Assembly (NCBI RefSeq): GCF_900129225.1
Contig: NZ_FQUG01000002.1
Coordinates: forward strand, 124,001 to 188,000
DNA from: Schwartzia succinivorans DSM 10502
GTDB lineage: Bacteria > Bacillota > Negativicutes > Selenomonadales > Selenomonadaceae
Direction of reading: 5' to 3'
Length of the DNA: 64,000 bases
Each line of letters starts with the position of its first letter. Position 1 is the first letter of the stretch. Positions 1 to 7,420 of the stretch are shown here, piece after piece. The notes beneath the pieces are model-generated. The model worked only from the letters and a program-made list of their open reading frames with translations, was not told where the DNA came from and did no database searches. The position numbers were made by a program, and so were the translations under genes.

Positions 1-2
1 TC

Positions 3-284
3 CGTATCACTGCAGGGGATAGTTCAGAGGCTGAGAATACGGTCATGAGTTTCCTGAAGGATGTGAACCTCGCGGCAACAGACCGTGGTATTCTGCCGGA
101 CCCTATACGCGGCTCCGTCGGTGTTATGGAGGGCTCACAGTTCTTTGATGTTGTGCAGGCGCTTGTGCCGATATCCGGTGATATTATTTTGAGCGCGTAT
201 GCCCGTGATGATACGGATGCTCTCGGCCCACTGCGGCTTAATATAAAGCTGGAGTCCGGCTTTACTTCTGATTCTTCAAACTAA
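3..284 (+). CDS. 3' end of an unidentified protein (partial)
   Basis: The frame is open from the first bases of the window to the stop at 282-284, so this is the C-terminal ~93 residues of a longer protein; the internal ATG at 45 is probably not the start. The tail is acidic and serine-rich at its end and shows no signal peptide or catalytic motif. It lies 18 bases before a YqgF-like nuclease gene, which has its own good ribosome binding site. A DUF3084-type protein often sits next to such nuclease genes and would fit, but that is from memory and is a weak assignment. Confidence 0.5.
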   Translation, partial: RITAGDSSEAENTVMSFLKDVNLAATDRGILPDPIRGSVGVMEGSQFFDVVQALVPISGDIILSAYARDDTDALGPLRLNIKLESGFTSDSSN

Positions 285-302
285 GTACAAAGGAGCCCTG
301 AA

Positions 303-698
303 ATGATAATAGCCGTTGATCCCGGAAGAGAAAAATGCGGGATAGCTGTTCTGAGAGAAAACGGAGAGGTTAAGGAGCATTCCGTCATTGCCACCGTCTG
401 GCTTACGGAGGAACTGAAGGAGCGTGTTGAGCGTTATAAACCCTCGCTTCTGGTCATAGGCAACGGAACCTCAAGCAAAAGCGCACAGGCGGCTATACGG
501 GAGGAGTTTCCGGAGCTTTCTGTCCATGAGGCGGACGAGTACCGTACAACGGATGATGCGAAGCGGGCCTATTGGGAGGAAAATCCTCCTACAGGCTGGA
601 GACGATTTTTCCCGACAAGCATGCAGGTTCCGCCGGTTCCGATAGATGATTATGCAGCCATTATTTTGGGACAGCGTTATTTAATCAATCGAAGATGA
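303..698 (+). CDS. YqgF/RuvC-like RNase H-fold nuclease (putative pre-16S rRNA nuclease or resolvase)
   Basis: This 131-residue protein starts MIIAVDPGREKCGIAVL, the first strand of the RNase H fold with its catalytic Asp-6, as in YqgF and RuvC proteins. A second strand (LLVIGNGTSS) and an acidic C-terminal motif (IDDYAA) supply the other expected positions. YqgF proteins act in 16S rRNA 5'-end maturation and related proteins resolve DNA junctions; which applies here cannot be told from sequence. The start has an AAGGAG box 8 bases upstream. It is co-directional with the genes on both sides. It is not the canonical RuvX, which normally lies next to alaS, so it is probably the second, shorter paralogue found in several Negativicutes. 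Confidence 0.7.
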   Translation: MIIAVDPGREKCGIAVLRENGEVKEHSVIATVWLTEELKERVERYKPSLLVIGNGTSSKSAQAAIREEFPELSVHEADEYRTTDDAKRAYWEENPPTGWRRFFPTSMQVPPVPIDDYAAIILGQRYLINRR

Positions 699-740
699 GT
701 CCCACGACGCCTGGGGGATTTTTAAAGGAGTGAAAAATAC

Positions 741-1202
741 ATGCCGGAAAAAAAGGAGCGTCCTGAGTGGACAGAGTATTTTCTCGACATAGCGGCGGCG
801 GTGGGACGCCGTTCTACGTGTCTGAGAAGACAGTACGGTGCGATTATAGTAAAGGATAGAATTATCATCAGTACAGGTTACAATGGCGCACCGCGCGGCG
901 AAGCAAACTGCATTGATACCGGTATCTGTGAGCGTGAGCGCCTGCATGTTCCTAAAGGGCAGAACTATGAGCTTTGTGTAGCTGTTCATGCTGAACAAAA
1001 TGCTATAATTAATGCGGACCCTGTAAAAATGCAGGGAGCTACTATATATATCGTGGGCTTTAATTCTGACGGAACGCTGGCATCGGGTAAACCGTGTCTT
1101 TTGTGCCGGCGCATGCTCCGCAACGCGATGATAAAGGAAGCTGTCTATAAGGAGACAGATGGCAGTGTGGTCTGTATAGCTCCTAAGGATATTAAGGACT
1201 GA
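741..1202 (+). CDS. dCMP/cytidine deaminase family protein (ComEB-like)
   Basis: This zinc-dependent deaminase of 153 residues carries the H-A-E motif (HAEQNAI, His-83, catalytic Glu-85) and the second zinc-binding pair PCLLC (Cys-119 and Cys-122). The length and the N-terminal motif RSTCLRRQYGAIIV match dCMP deaminases such as ComEB, which convert dCMP to dUMP for thymidylate synthesis. The start has AAAGGAG upstream. A strong hairpin terminator follows directly, so it is probably the last gene of the transcript that includes the YqgF-like gene. Substrate specificity (dCMP rather than cytidine) is inferred from length and motif spacing. Confidence 0.85.
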   Translation: MPEKKERPEWTEYFLDIAAAVGRRSTCLRRQYGAIIVKDRIIISTGYNGAPRGEANCIDTGICERERLHVPKGQNYELCVAVHAEQNAIINADPVKMQGATIYIVGFNSDGTLASGKPCLLCRRMLRNAMIKEAVYKETDGSVVCIAPKDIKD

Positions 1203-1204
1203 TG

Positions 1205-1244
1205 AAAAGACTGTGCCGAAAATTTACGGCATGGTCTTTTCTGT
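1205..1244 (+). terminator. Intrinsic terminator after the deaminase gene
   Basis: A 14-bp stem (1205-1218 paired with 1227-1240, two G-U pairs) with an 8-base loop begins two bases after the stop codon. The stem's own 3' arm ends in TTTT, giving a modest U tract. It separates the deaminase gene from the following ABC transporter gene. Confidence 0.75.
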
Positions 1245-1274
1245 TGCAAAAAAGCAGAAAAGAAAGGTGAATTT

Positions 1275-3008
1275 ATGAAAAAGGCGCATTTCCTGCGTGG
1301 CTTCTGGAATCTTTTCCATGGCTATTGGCATTCAGAAGAAAAATGGAAGGCCTGCGGACTTCTTGGCGTTGTTATTTCCTTGAATTTTGCTATGGTCTAT
1401 CTCGTAGTACTTATAAATGAATGGTACAAGGATTTTTACGACGCGCTTCAGGCTTATAACTACGAACTTTTTTGGCCGCTTCTCGGACAATTTACAGCGC
1501 TTGCGCTGCTTCATATTGTGATTGCAGTCTACGCAATCTATCTCCAGCAGCTTTTGCAGATACGATGGAGAACATGGATGACGAAGCGGTATGTCAGTGC
1601 ATGGCTCAACGGACAGTCCTATTACAGGCTGCAGGTAGTGGGGAGCGACATGGACAACCCTGACCAGCGTATTCAGGATGACATCAACCAGTTTGTTAGT
1701 TTGACCCTCGGCCTTCTGGTGAACATTTTGAAGCAGCTCACCACATTGGCTGCATTTGCGGTTGTATTGTGGAATCTTTCGGGTGTTATTGAGGTCCCTG
1801 TAGGGAGCTGGAATTTTCAGATTTATGGATATATGCTTTGGTTTTCGCTTCTGTATTCGGGACTCGGAACATGGTTTGCCCATCTTGTGGGGCGTAAGCT
1901 CATCCGACTGAACTATGACCAGCAGCGGTATGAGGCTGATTTCCGTTTTTCCATGACACGTGTGCGTGAAAACAGTGAAAGCATTGCTTTTTATCGAGGC
2001 GAGGATGCTGAACGTGTGGGCTTTAGGGAGCGTTTCGGAAATGTCATAAATAATTTCCGTGCGCTAATGAGGCAGACTAAGTTTTTGAATTTCTATTCAA
2101 ATTTTTATGCACAGCTTGCCATAATCGCGCCTCTTGTGCTGGCAGCACCCAGATATTTCGGAGGGGCTATGCAGCTGGGTGGTCTTATGCAGACGGTCAG
2201 CGCCTTCGGCCGCGTACAGGATGCGCTTTCATATTTTGTAACAGTTTATGACACAATCGCTCAGCTTATTGCTGTTATATACCGACTCAACGGCTTTACT
2301 GAACATCTTGATGAGGTAGAAGCGCTAAAGCCTGCGGTTTCACGAATTGACGGAGACAGAGAAGAGCTTGTGCTTGCGGAGGTTGCTGTTGCGCTTCCTG
2401 ACGGAAGGCAGCTCGTGACACCCTGCTCACTGGCTTTCCCACGGGGAAGTCGACTTCTTGTTACAGGTGCTTCAGGCTGCGGAAAAAGCACGCTTCTTCG
2501 CACACTTGCAGGAATATGGCCCTTCGGGAAAGGTGCAATGTACGTCAAAAATGATGATAAGGTATTGTTCCTGCCGCAGCGTCCGTATCTTCCGCTCGGT
2601 ACACTGCGGCGTGCGTTGTGTTATCCTATGCCGGATGACGGAAGTATAACTGACGACAGCCTTAAGGATGTTCTTAAGCGTGTGGATTTGGCTCATTTTG
2701 TTGATAAGCTTGATACGGTTGATGACTGGAGCCGGATTCTTTCTCTCGGTGAGCAGCAGAGAATTGCTTTCGCCCGTATTCTCATCACGCGGCCTGACTG
2801 GGTATTCCTTGACGAGGCGACCAGTGCCCTTGATGAACCGAGAGAGCAGAGGCTGTATGAGCTTTTGCGGGAGGAGCTTCCCAATACAGGTATTTTAAGT
2901 GTTGGACACAGGGGCACGCTTTTCAGTCAGCATGAGCAGGAGCTTCATCTTGAGGAAGGTGTTTGGAGCTTACGCAGCATTAAAAAGGAGCCGCAGCCTG
3001 CGGTGTGA
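1275..3008 (+). CDS. SbmA/BacA/YddA-type ABC transporter, fused membrane and ATPase domains
   Basis: This 577-residue half-transporter has an N-terminal membrane domain of about six segments (residues ~25-350) and a C-terminal ATPase. The motif NPDQRIQDD near residue 135 is diagnostic of the ABC_membrane_2 / SbmA-BacA-ABCD family. The ATPase has Walker A GASGCGKST (near residue 397), a signature region LSLGEQQR in place of LSGGQ, and Walker B VFLDEATSALDE. It probably works as a homodimer in the inner membrane. Relatives import peptides, bleomycin or cobalamin (Rv1819c), or are of unknown substrate (YddA). Nothing nearby fixes the substrate; the corrinoid genes start 7.5 kb away on a different transcript. 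Confidence 0.85.
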   Translation: MKKAHFLRGFWNLFHGYWHSEEKWKACGLLGVVISLNFAMVYLVVLINEWYKDFYDALQAYNYELFWPLLGQFTALALLHIVIAVYAIYLQQLLQIRWRTWMTKRYVSAWLNGQSYYRLQVVGSDMDNPDQRIQDDINQFVSLTLGLLVNILKQLTTLAAFAVVLWNLSGVIEVPVGSWNFQIYGYMLWFSLLYSGLGTWFAHLVGRKLIRLNYDQQRYEADFRFSMTRVRENSESIAFYRGEDAERVGFRERFGNVINNFRALMRQTKFLNFYSNFYAQLAIIAPLVLAAPRYFGGAMQLGGLMQTVSAFGRVQDALSYFVTVYDTIAQLIAVIYRLNGFTEHLDEVEALKPAVSRIDGDREELVLAEVAVALPDGRQLVTPCSLAFPRGSRLLVTGASGCGKSTLLRTLAGIWPFGKGAMYVKNDDKVLFLPQRPYLPLGTLRRALCYPMPDDGSITDDSLKDVLKRVDLAHFVDKLDTVDDWSRILSLGEQQRIAFARILITRPDWVFLDEATSALDEPREQRLYELLREELPNTGILSVGHRGTLFSQHEQELHLEEGVWSLRSIKKEPQPAV

Positions 3009-3023
3009 AACATATTAATCCAT

Positions 3024-3065
3024 GTATAGAGGTATACTTTAATGTATACCTCTATACGTATTTTT
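3024..3065 (+). terminator. Perfect 14-bp palindromic terminator after the ABC transporter gene
   Basis: GTATAGAGGTATAC (3024-3037) pairs perfectly with 3044-3057 across a 6-base loop and is followed closely by five T residues (3061-3065). Confidence 0.8.
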
Positions 3066-3084
3066 GAGAAATATTTTCAAAAAC

Positions 3085-3113
3085 TTGCATTTCCTTTCGG
3101 TTTGTACTATAAT
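3085..3113 (+). promoter_or_regulatory. Sigma-A promoter of the SLH porin gene
   Basis: TTGCAT (3085-3090) and a perfect TATAAT (3108-3113) are separated by exactly 17 bases. Transcription would start near 3120, leaving a ~130-base leader. That leader contains a 10-bp hairpin (3197-3206 with 3215-3224) and an AGGAGG box next to the start at 3251, the arrangement expected of a highly expressed, stable mRNA. Confidence 0.8.
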
Positions 3114-3250
3114 AACACTTGGATTTCTTTTTCTGTCGGACGGACGGCGTCATGTGAGGAAACATGGAAACTCGTAAAGGGGCCTCCTGAAGCGGAGAAA
3201 TGAATTCCACGCCAAATTCATTTCTATATATTTTTAGGAGGTTTTTCGTA

Positions 3251-4558
3251 ATGAAAAAATCACTCGTATCTGCACTGACGACTGCACTCGTAGTCGGCGC
3301 TGCATCCACAACTTTTGCAGCAGCTAATCCGTTCGAGGATGTTGCTGCAGACCATTGGGCTTATGATGCTGTTGCTCAGCTCGCTGCTGACGGCGTCATC
3401 GAAGGCTATGGCGACGGCACATACCGTGGCGACCAGGAAATCACTCGTTATGAGATGGCTCAGATGGTTGCACGCGCTATGGCAAAGAGCGGCGTTTCCG
3501 CAGCTGACAAAGCTATGATCGACAAGCTGGCTGCTGAGTTCGCTGATGAACTCAATGCTCTTGGCGTTCGCGTTGCTGCTCTCGAGAAGAAGGTCGACAA
3601 CGTTAAATGGAACGGCACGGTTCGTTATCGTTATATAAATTCCCGTAAAGAGAACGACCCGGATCATACGAACACGAACCAGGTTATCCTCCGTCTTGAG
3701 CCGTCCATGACAATCAACAACCACTGGACAGGTCATGCACGTATCGACTACGGCACAGATGATGAAAAGAATAACATGGATACGGGTAAGAACAATACAA
3801 CTGTTCAGGTTGAGCGTGTATGGGTTGAAGGCCAGTATGGCAACACAACTATCAACCTTGGTAAGCTTCCAATGTACTCCATGGTTGATGACGGTATGAT
3901 TTTCGATGACAATATCGCAGGCGGCCAGGTAGTCTTCGGCAAAAACCTGAAGGTTGCTCTCTCAGTTGGTCGTGCTCGTTATGATGATTTTGGTTATGTT
4001 CGTGGAGCGGACGATGAAATCGATTCCATTACAGCAAGCTACCAGAGCATTGAGGTATACAACGACCGCGATGCTAAATTCACATACGGTGTTGGCTTCC
4101 ATCACTTCGCTAACAAGGAGATTGCAGTTGGCGACAAGGGCGAAAACCATGACCTTAACATCTGGACTCTTGGTCTCGGCTACAAGTTCACGGACAATGT
4201 TGCATTGAAGGGTGCTTATGCTTGGAACACGGCTGCTTCCAACACACAGAAAGACGATGAGTTAACGTATAAAAATGCAAAACGTGCTTGGACTGTTGAG
4301 CTCGACTACAAGGGCGCAGATCCGTCCAAGAAGGGCTCCTTCGGTATCTTCGCTGCATATCGTAAGCTCGGCATGGCTTCTGTATGGCTCCCAACATACG
4401 ATGCAATTCAGCGCAACCAAAAGGGCTGGGAGTTCGGCGTTGACTATGTCTTTGACAAGAATATCCAGGGTACTGTCAAGTACTTCACAGGCAAGGAAAT
4501 GGATGAGAACAACACGAAGGCTCACAGACTCTTCACAGAGCTGAACTTCTTCTTCTGA
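3251..4558 (+). CDS. SLH-domain outer-membrane porin (OmpM-like)
   Basis: This 435-residue exported protein begins with a signal peptide ending in TTFAAA around residue 24. Next is one S-layer-homology domain (residues ~25-80, with DHWAYDAV and ITRYEMAQ), a short coiled-coil segment (~85-115) and a beta-barrel of alternating strands ending in a terminal phenylalanine run. In Negativicutes such OmpM proteins tether the outer membrane to polyaminated peptidoglycan through the SLH domain and form general porins. The start at 3251 is preferred over the upstream in-frame codon at 3200 because it follows AGGAGG and begins a proper signal peptide. Codon use is strongly biased, as in highly expressed genes. 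It is monocistronic, with its own promoter and terminator. Confidence 0.92.
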   Translation: MKKSLVSALTTALVVGAASTTFAAANPFEDVAADHWAYDAVAQLAADGVIEGYGDGTYRGDQEITRYEMAQMVARAMAKSGVSAADKAMIDKLAAEFADELNALGVRVAALEKKVDNVKWNGTVRYRYINSRKENDPDHTNTNQVILRLEPSMTINNHWTGHARIDYGTDDEKNNMDTGKNNTTVQVERVWVEGQYGNTTINLGKLPMYSMVDDGMIFDDNIAGGQVVFGKNLKVALSVGRARYDDFGYVRGADDEIDSITASYQSIEVYNDRDAKFTYGVGFHHFANKEIAVGDKGENHDLNIWTLGLGYKFTDNVALKGAYAWNTAASNTQKDDELTYKNAKRAWTVELDYKGADPSKKGSFGIFAAYRKLGMASVWLPTYDAIQRNQKGWEFGVDYVFDKNIQGTVKYFTGKEMDENNTKAHRLFTELNFFF

Positions 4559-4581
4559 TAACTGAATCGAAAATAATAAAG

Positions 4582-4606
4582 GACCGCGCTTCGGCGCGGT
4601 CTTTTT
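4582..4606 (+). terminator. Terminator of the SLH porin gene
   Basis: GACCGCGC (4582-4589), a stable TTCG tetraloop and GCGCGGTC (4594-4601) are followed by TTTTT. Confidence 0.93.
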
Positions 4607-4615
4607 GTGTACAGA

Positions 4616-4672
4616 AAAACAGACATTAAAAGGGGGCGGGGATTTTTCACGCTCCCTTTTAATGTCTGTTTT
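4616..4672 (-). terminator. Long-stem terminator of the YezD-like gene
   Basis: A perfect 19-bp inverted repeat (4616-4634 with 4654-4672) begins directly after the minus-strand stop codon at 4675-4673. Read on the minus strand it ends in a run of five T. It probably also blocks read-through from the porin gene. Confidence 0.8.
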
Positions 4673-5020
4673 CTAGATGCCTTCACCGTCCATTCCGGTG
4701 AAACGGCTTCTTATAGTGCGGTCCATCTGTTTTACCTTTCCATCCTTTATGACGATTACAAGCTGCCCGTAATCGAGATTTTTAAATGAGGCTCTTATCT
4801 TCTCCTCAAGGAAGGAAAGCTCTTTTTCCTCAAAGGCTTTTCTCTGACATGAGGGAGCATTCTGCTGAATGCGGATTTTTTCGTTCCGTTCTATCTGTAT
4901 GAGCCGTGAATCCTGCGCCACAAGTATCAGCTCACCGAAACAGATTTCCGAGAGAGCCTGACGAATGTATTTCATAGCCTGAGGATTTATGCTTTCCAAG
5001 GCTTTCTTTTCTGCTGCCAT
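4673..5020 (-). CDS. YezD family (DUF2292) protein with two tandem repeats
   Basis: This is a 115-residue cytoplasmic protein of unknown function. It contains two copies of the ~38-residue DUF2292 motif: residues ~18-50 (FGELILVAQDSRLIQIERNE) and ~75-108 (YGQLVIVIKDGKVKQMDRT). YezD proteins usually have a single copy (about 55 residues), so this looks like an internal duplication. The linker contains one Cys. It has its own promoter (TTGACA, 17 bases, TATTCT on the minus strand) and a long-stem terminator, so it is monocistronic. In some bacteria DUF2292 genes lie with sulfur-assimilation genes, but no such link exists here. Confidence 0.8.
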   Translation of the reverse strand: MAAEKKALESINPQAMKYIRQALSEICFGELILVAQDSRLIQIERNEKIRIQQNAPSCQRKAFEEKELSFLEEKIRASFKNLDYGQLVIVIKDGKVKQMDRTIRSRFTGMDGEGI

Positions 5021-5060
5021 ATATACCCACCTTTCATAGCTGTGAACTATGATTTATAAA

Positions 5061-5089
5061 AGAATACCATACCGTATCCCGTATGTCAA
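5061..5089 (-). promoter_or_regulatory. Sigma-A promoter of the YezD-like gene
   Basis: On the minus strand TTGACA (5089-5084) and TATTCT (5066-5061) are 17 bases apart, about 40 bases upstream of the start codon. Confidence 0.75.
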
Positions 5090-5154
5090 CGAAAGTGTGA
5101 ATTTTTGGAGATTTCGACTCATGGTTGTTTGGTCTGACGAAGATGTGAAATAAA

Positions 5155-5178
5155 AAAGCCCTCTCAGGGGAGGGCTTT
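5155..5178 (-). terminator. Terminator of the YbhGFSR-type efflux operon
   Basis: AAAGCCCTC (5155-5163) pairs with GAGGGCTTT (5170-5178). On the minus strand the stem is followed by a T-rich tail, and it lies just past the stop at 5190. Confidence 0.85.
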
Positions 5179-5189
5179 GTAATACATTA

Positions 5190-6308
5190 TCAGGTTGTCT
5201 TATTCCTGAACAGCCAGCCTGCGAATGGCAGGGTTATGGCTGCAACGCAGAGCATGGGGATGAAGTCGTGGTAAATGTTTTTAAGACCTGCCCCCTCAAG
5301 ATATATGCGGCGAAGAGCATCAGTGGCAAAGCGGAGCGGATCTGCGTAGGTGAAAATCTGCAGTGCCTCAGGCATGTTATGGATGGGAGTCGCAATTCCG
5401 GAAAGAAGTGACAGAGGAAGCAGAAGTACAAAGACGTAAACGAGAACCTGCTGCATGCTGTTTGATATTGCGGAGATGGTAAGCCCGATGCCTGTGGAAC
5501 TCAGCACGAAAATAAATAGTGTGAGATAAAGCAGGAGAACAGAGCCCGAAAACGGAATTTCGAACCAGAACAGCGCCAGCAGAAAAAGAACAGTGCTCTG
5601 AAACATTCCTATGAGCATAGGCGGAAGTGCCTTGCCAACGAGTATTTCAAGCTGTGAAAAGGGCGCGACAAGGAGCTGGTCAAAGGTTCCCTGTTCTTTT
5701 TCTTTTGCTATTGAAAGCCCTGCAAGCATGATGACCTGTGTGAAGCTTATCATGCCAATGAGTCCAGGAAGGAACGCCCATCTTGTTGTCTGGTTTGGAT
5801 TGAACCAGGTGCGGGTTATAAGCTCAATTGGCGGAGTGCCGATGTTTTCTGCGTTCCAGGCTGCAGTTATTCGCCCAATGTAGGAGGCAACAAGTCCTGC
5901 TGTCATGGTATTGCATCCATCGGTGATGAGCTGGACAGGGGCCTGCTCGTTATGGGCAAGCTTTGATTCGAAATCCGACGGTATAACGATTACAACCATG
6001 ACGTCTTCGCTGTCCATGGCTCCCGCAATCTCATTGGTAGAATACAGCGTTTTTACGCGGGAGAAGGCTGTTGTTCCGTCAATGTGTGCTATCAGGGAGG
6101 TGCTTTCCTTTGTATGGCTCATGTCAAGAACCGCAAAGGGAACCTGATCAAGGTTGTAAGTAGCGCCATATCCGAAAAGAAGTCCTTGGAGCAAAACGGG
6201 AGCAAGGAGCAGCTGACGGGCGGTTTTATCCTTGAAGGTTGCAAGAAGCTCCTTTTCGCAGATAAAACGCAGGTGTATGAAAAATGCACGAAGGGACTCG
6301 AAATTCAT
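5190..6308 (-). CDS. ABC-2 type permease (YbhR-like), efflux system
   Basis: This 372-residue integral membrane protein has one N-terminal membrane segment, a large extracytoplasmic domain (residues ~50-170) and five C-terminal membrane segments, the usual ABC2_membrane_3 layout. The cytoplasmic coupling motif AKEKEQGTFDQLLVAP is typical of the family. It is the last gene of a four-gene minus-strand operon and overlaps the preceding permease gene by four bases. With that paralogue it would form the heterodimeric channel driven by the double ATPase at 7417-9195. Substrate is unknown; YbhFSR exports drugs and cations in E. coli. Confidence 0.9.
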   Translation of the reverse strand: MNFESLRAFFIHLRFICEKELLATFKDKTARQLLLAPVLLQGLLFGYGATYNLDQVPFAVLDMSHTKESTSLIAHIDGTTAFSRVKTLYSTNEIAGAMDSEDVMVVIVIPSDFESKLAHNEQAPVQLITDGCNTMTAGLVASYIGRITAAWNAENIGTPPIELITRTWFNPNQTTRWAFLPGLIGMISFTQVIMLAGLSIAKEKEQGTFDQLLVAPFSQLEILVGKALPPMLIGMFQSTVLFLLALFWFEIPFSGSVLLLYLTLFIFVLSSTGIGLTISAISNSMQQVLVYVFVLLLPLSLLSGIATPIHNMPEALQIFTYADPLRFATDALRRIYLEGAGLKNIYHDFIPMLCVAAITLPFAGWLFRNKTT

Positions 6309-7420
6309 TCCTCTACCCTCTTTCTTGTTATGTGAAAGGCAAGGCCTAAGAATAAGACGGCATAAACTACCAATATCAGAGAATTTTTTATGATAAGAGG
6401 AAAATTGTTGCCTGAAAGGAACAGGGATTTCAGCAGTATTAAGTAATATGTTGTCGGGAAAAGCTGTCCTACTGCCTGAATAACTATAGGCTGTGAATGC
6501 ATGTCGAAAAGAAATCCCGAAATCATTACAGATGGCATGAATGTAACAAGCAGTGCCAGCTGGCAGGCGTTAAACTGATTTTTTGTAAGTGCTGAAATAA
6601 CCAGACCGATTCCGAGAGCAACAATAAGGAAGAGCATGGAAACGGCAAGAATTAAAATGATTGAGCCTCGCAGCGGTACTCCGTAAAGATAATGGCCTGC
6701 AACAAGACACAGAAGCATTCCTGCCATGGCAACGCAGAAATAAGGAATCATTTTTGCGAGAATCAGCTCTGCTGCTTGCACGGGTGTTACAAAAAGGGAT
6801 TCAAAGGTGCCGCGTTCCCATTCACGCGCCATGACAACGGCAGTCAGGAATACGCCTACAATTGTCATTATGAGCATTATGAGGCCCGGGACGAAAAACC
6901 AGGAGCTTGTATTAGCATCATTGAACCACATGCGGGTTACTATGACAGCACCGTGAGTACTTCCCTGTCTTGCTTCAAGCCACGATGCAAGGCCCGTTTC
7001 GAGATAGCCCTGTACAGTCATGGAGGTGGTAGTCTCGACTCCGTATAGAATCGCCTGTATTTTTGCTTCGCCGTGCTCAAGCTTTTCAGTAAAGTCCGGC
7101 GGTATGCGGAGAATAACATCTGCCTTGCGCTGTTCCATGAGTATTTCTGCTTCCTTCATGGAGGTGACGTAGCGCGGGTTGAAATAATCTGAACCTGTGA
7201 GGAAGCTCACACTGTCCTGGGCTGTTGGAGAGGGGTCCTCCAGCACTACGGCGGTGGGGACATTTTTTACATCCAGTGATATGCCGTAGCCGATGAGGAG
7301 TATAAGCACAAGGGGCAGAGCTATGCCGAGAAGAAGGCTGCTGTTGTCCCTGATGAGCTGCAGAAATTCTTTGTAAACGAGCGCCCGCAGACGGCGGGAA
7401 AAGCCTGAGAAATCGTTCAC
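6305..7420 (-). CDS. ABC-2 type permease (YbhS-like), efflux system
   Basis: This 371-residue paralogue of the downstream permease has the same topology: an N-terminal segment (LALPLVLILLIGYGI region, residues ~28-45), an external domain, and membrane segments from residue ~170 on. The family motif AREWERGTFESLFVTPV lies before the third segment. It overlaps the ATPase gene at its start and the next permease gene at its end by four bases each, which suggests translational coupling and fixed stoichiometry. It is the second half of the presumed permease heterodimer. Confidence 0.9.
   Translation of the reverse strand: MNDFSGFSRRLRALVYKEFLQLIRDNSSLLLGIALPLVLILLIGYGISLDVKNVPTAVVLEDPSPTAQDSVSFLTGSDYFNPRYVTSMKEAEILMEQRKADVILRIPPDFTEKLEHGEAKIQAILYGVETTTSMTVQGYLETGLASWLEARQGSTHGAVIVTRMWFNDANTSSWFFVPGLIMLIMTIVGVFLTAVVMAREWERGTFESLFVTPVQAAELILAKMIPYFCVAMAGMLLCLVAGHYLYGVPLRGSIILILAVSMLFLIVALGIGLVISALTKNQFNACQLALLVTFMPSVMISGFLFDMHSQPIVIQAVGQLFPTTYYLILLKSLFLSGNNFPLIIKNSLILVVYAVLFLGLAFHITRKRVEE

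Noticed and set aside
4607-4789. 60-codon plus-strand frame after the porin gene
   Set aside because: It runs through two terminator stems and the antisense strand of the YezD-like gene.
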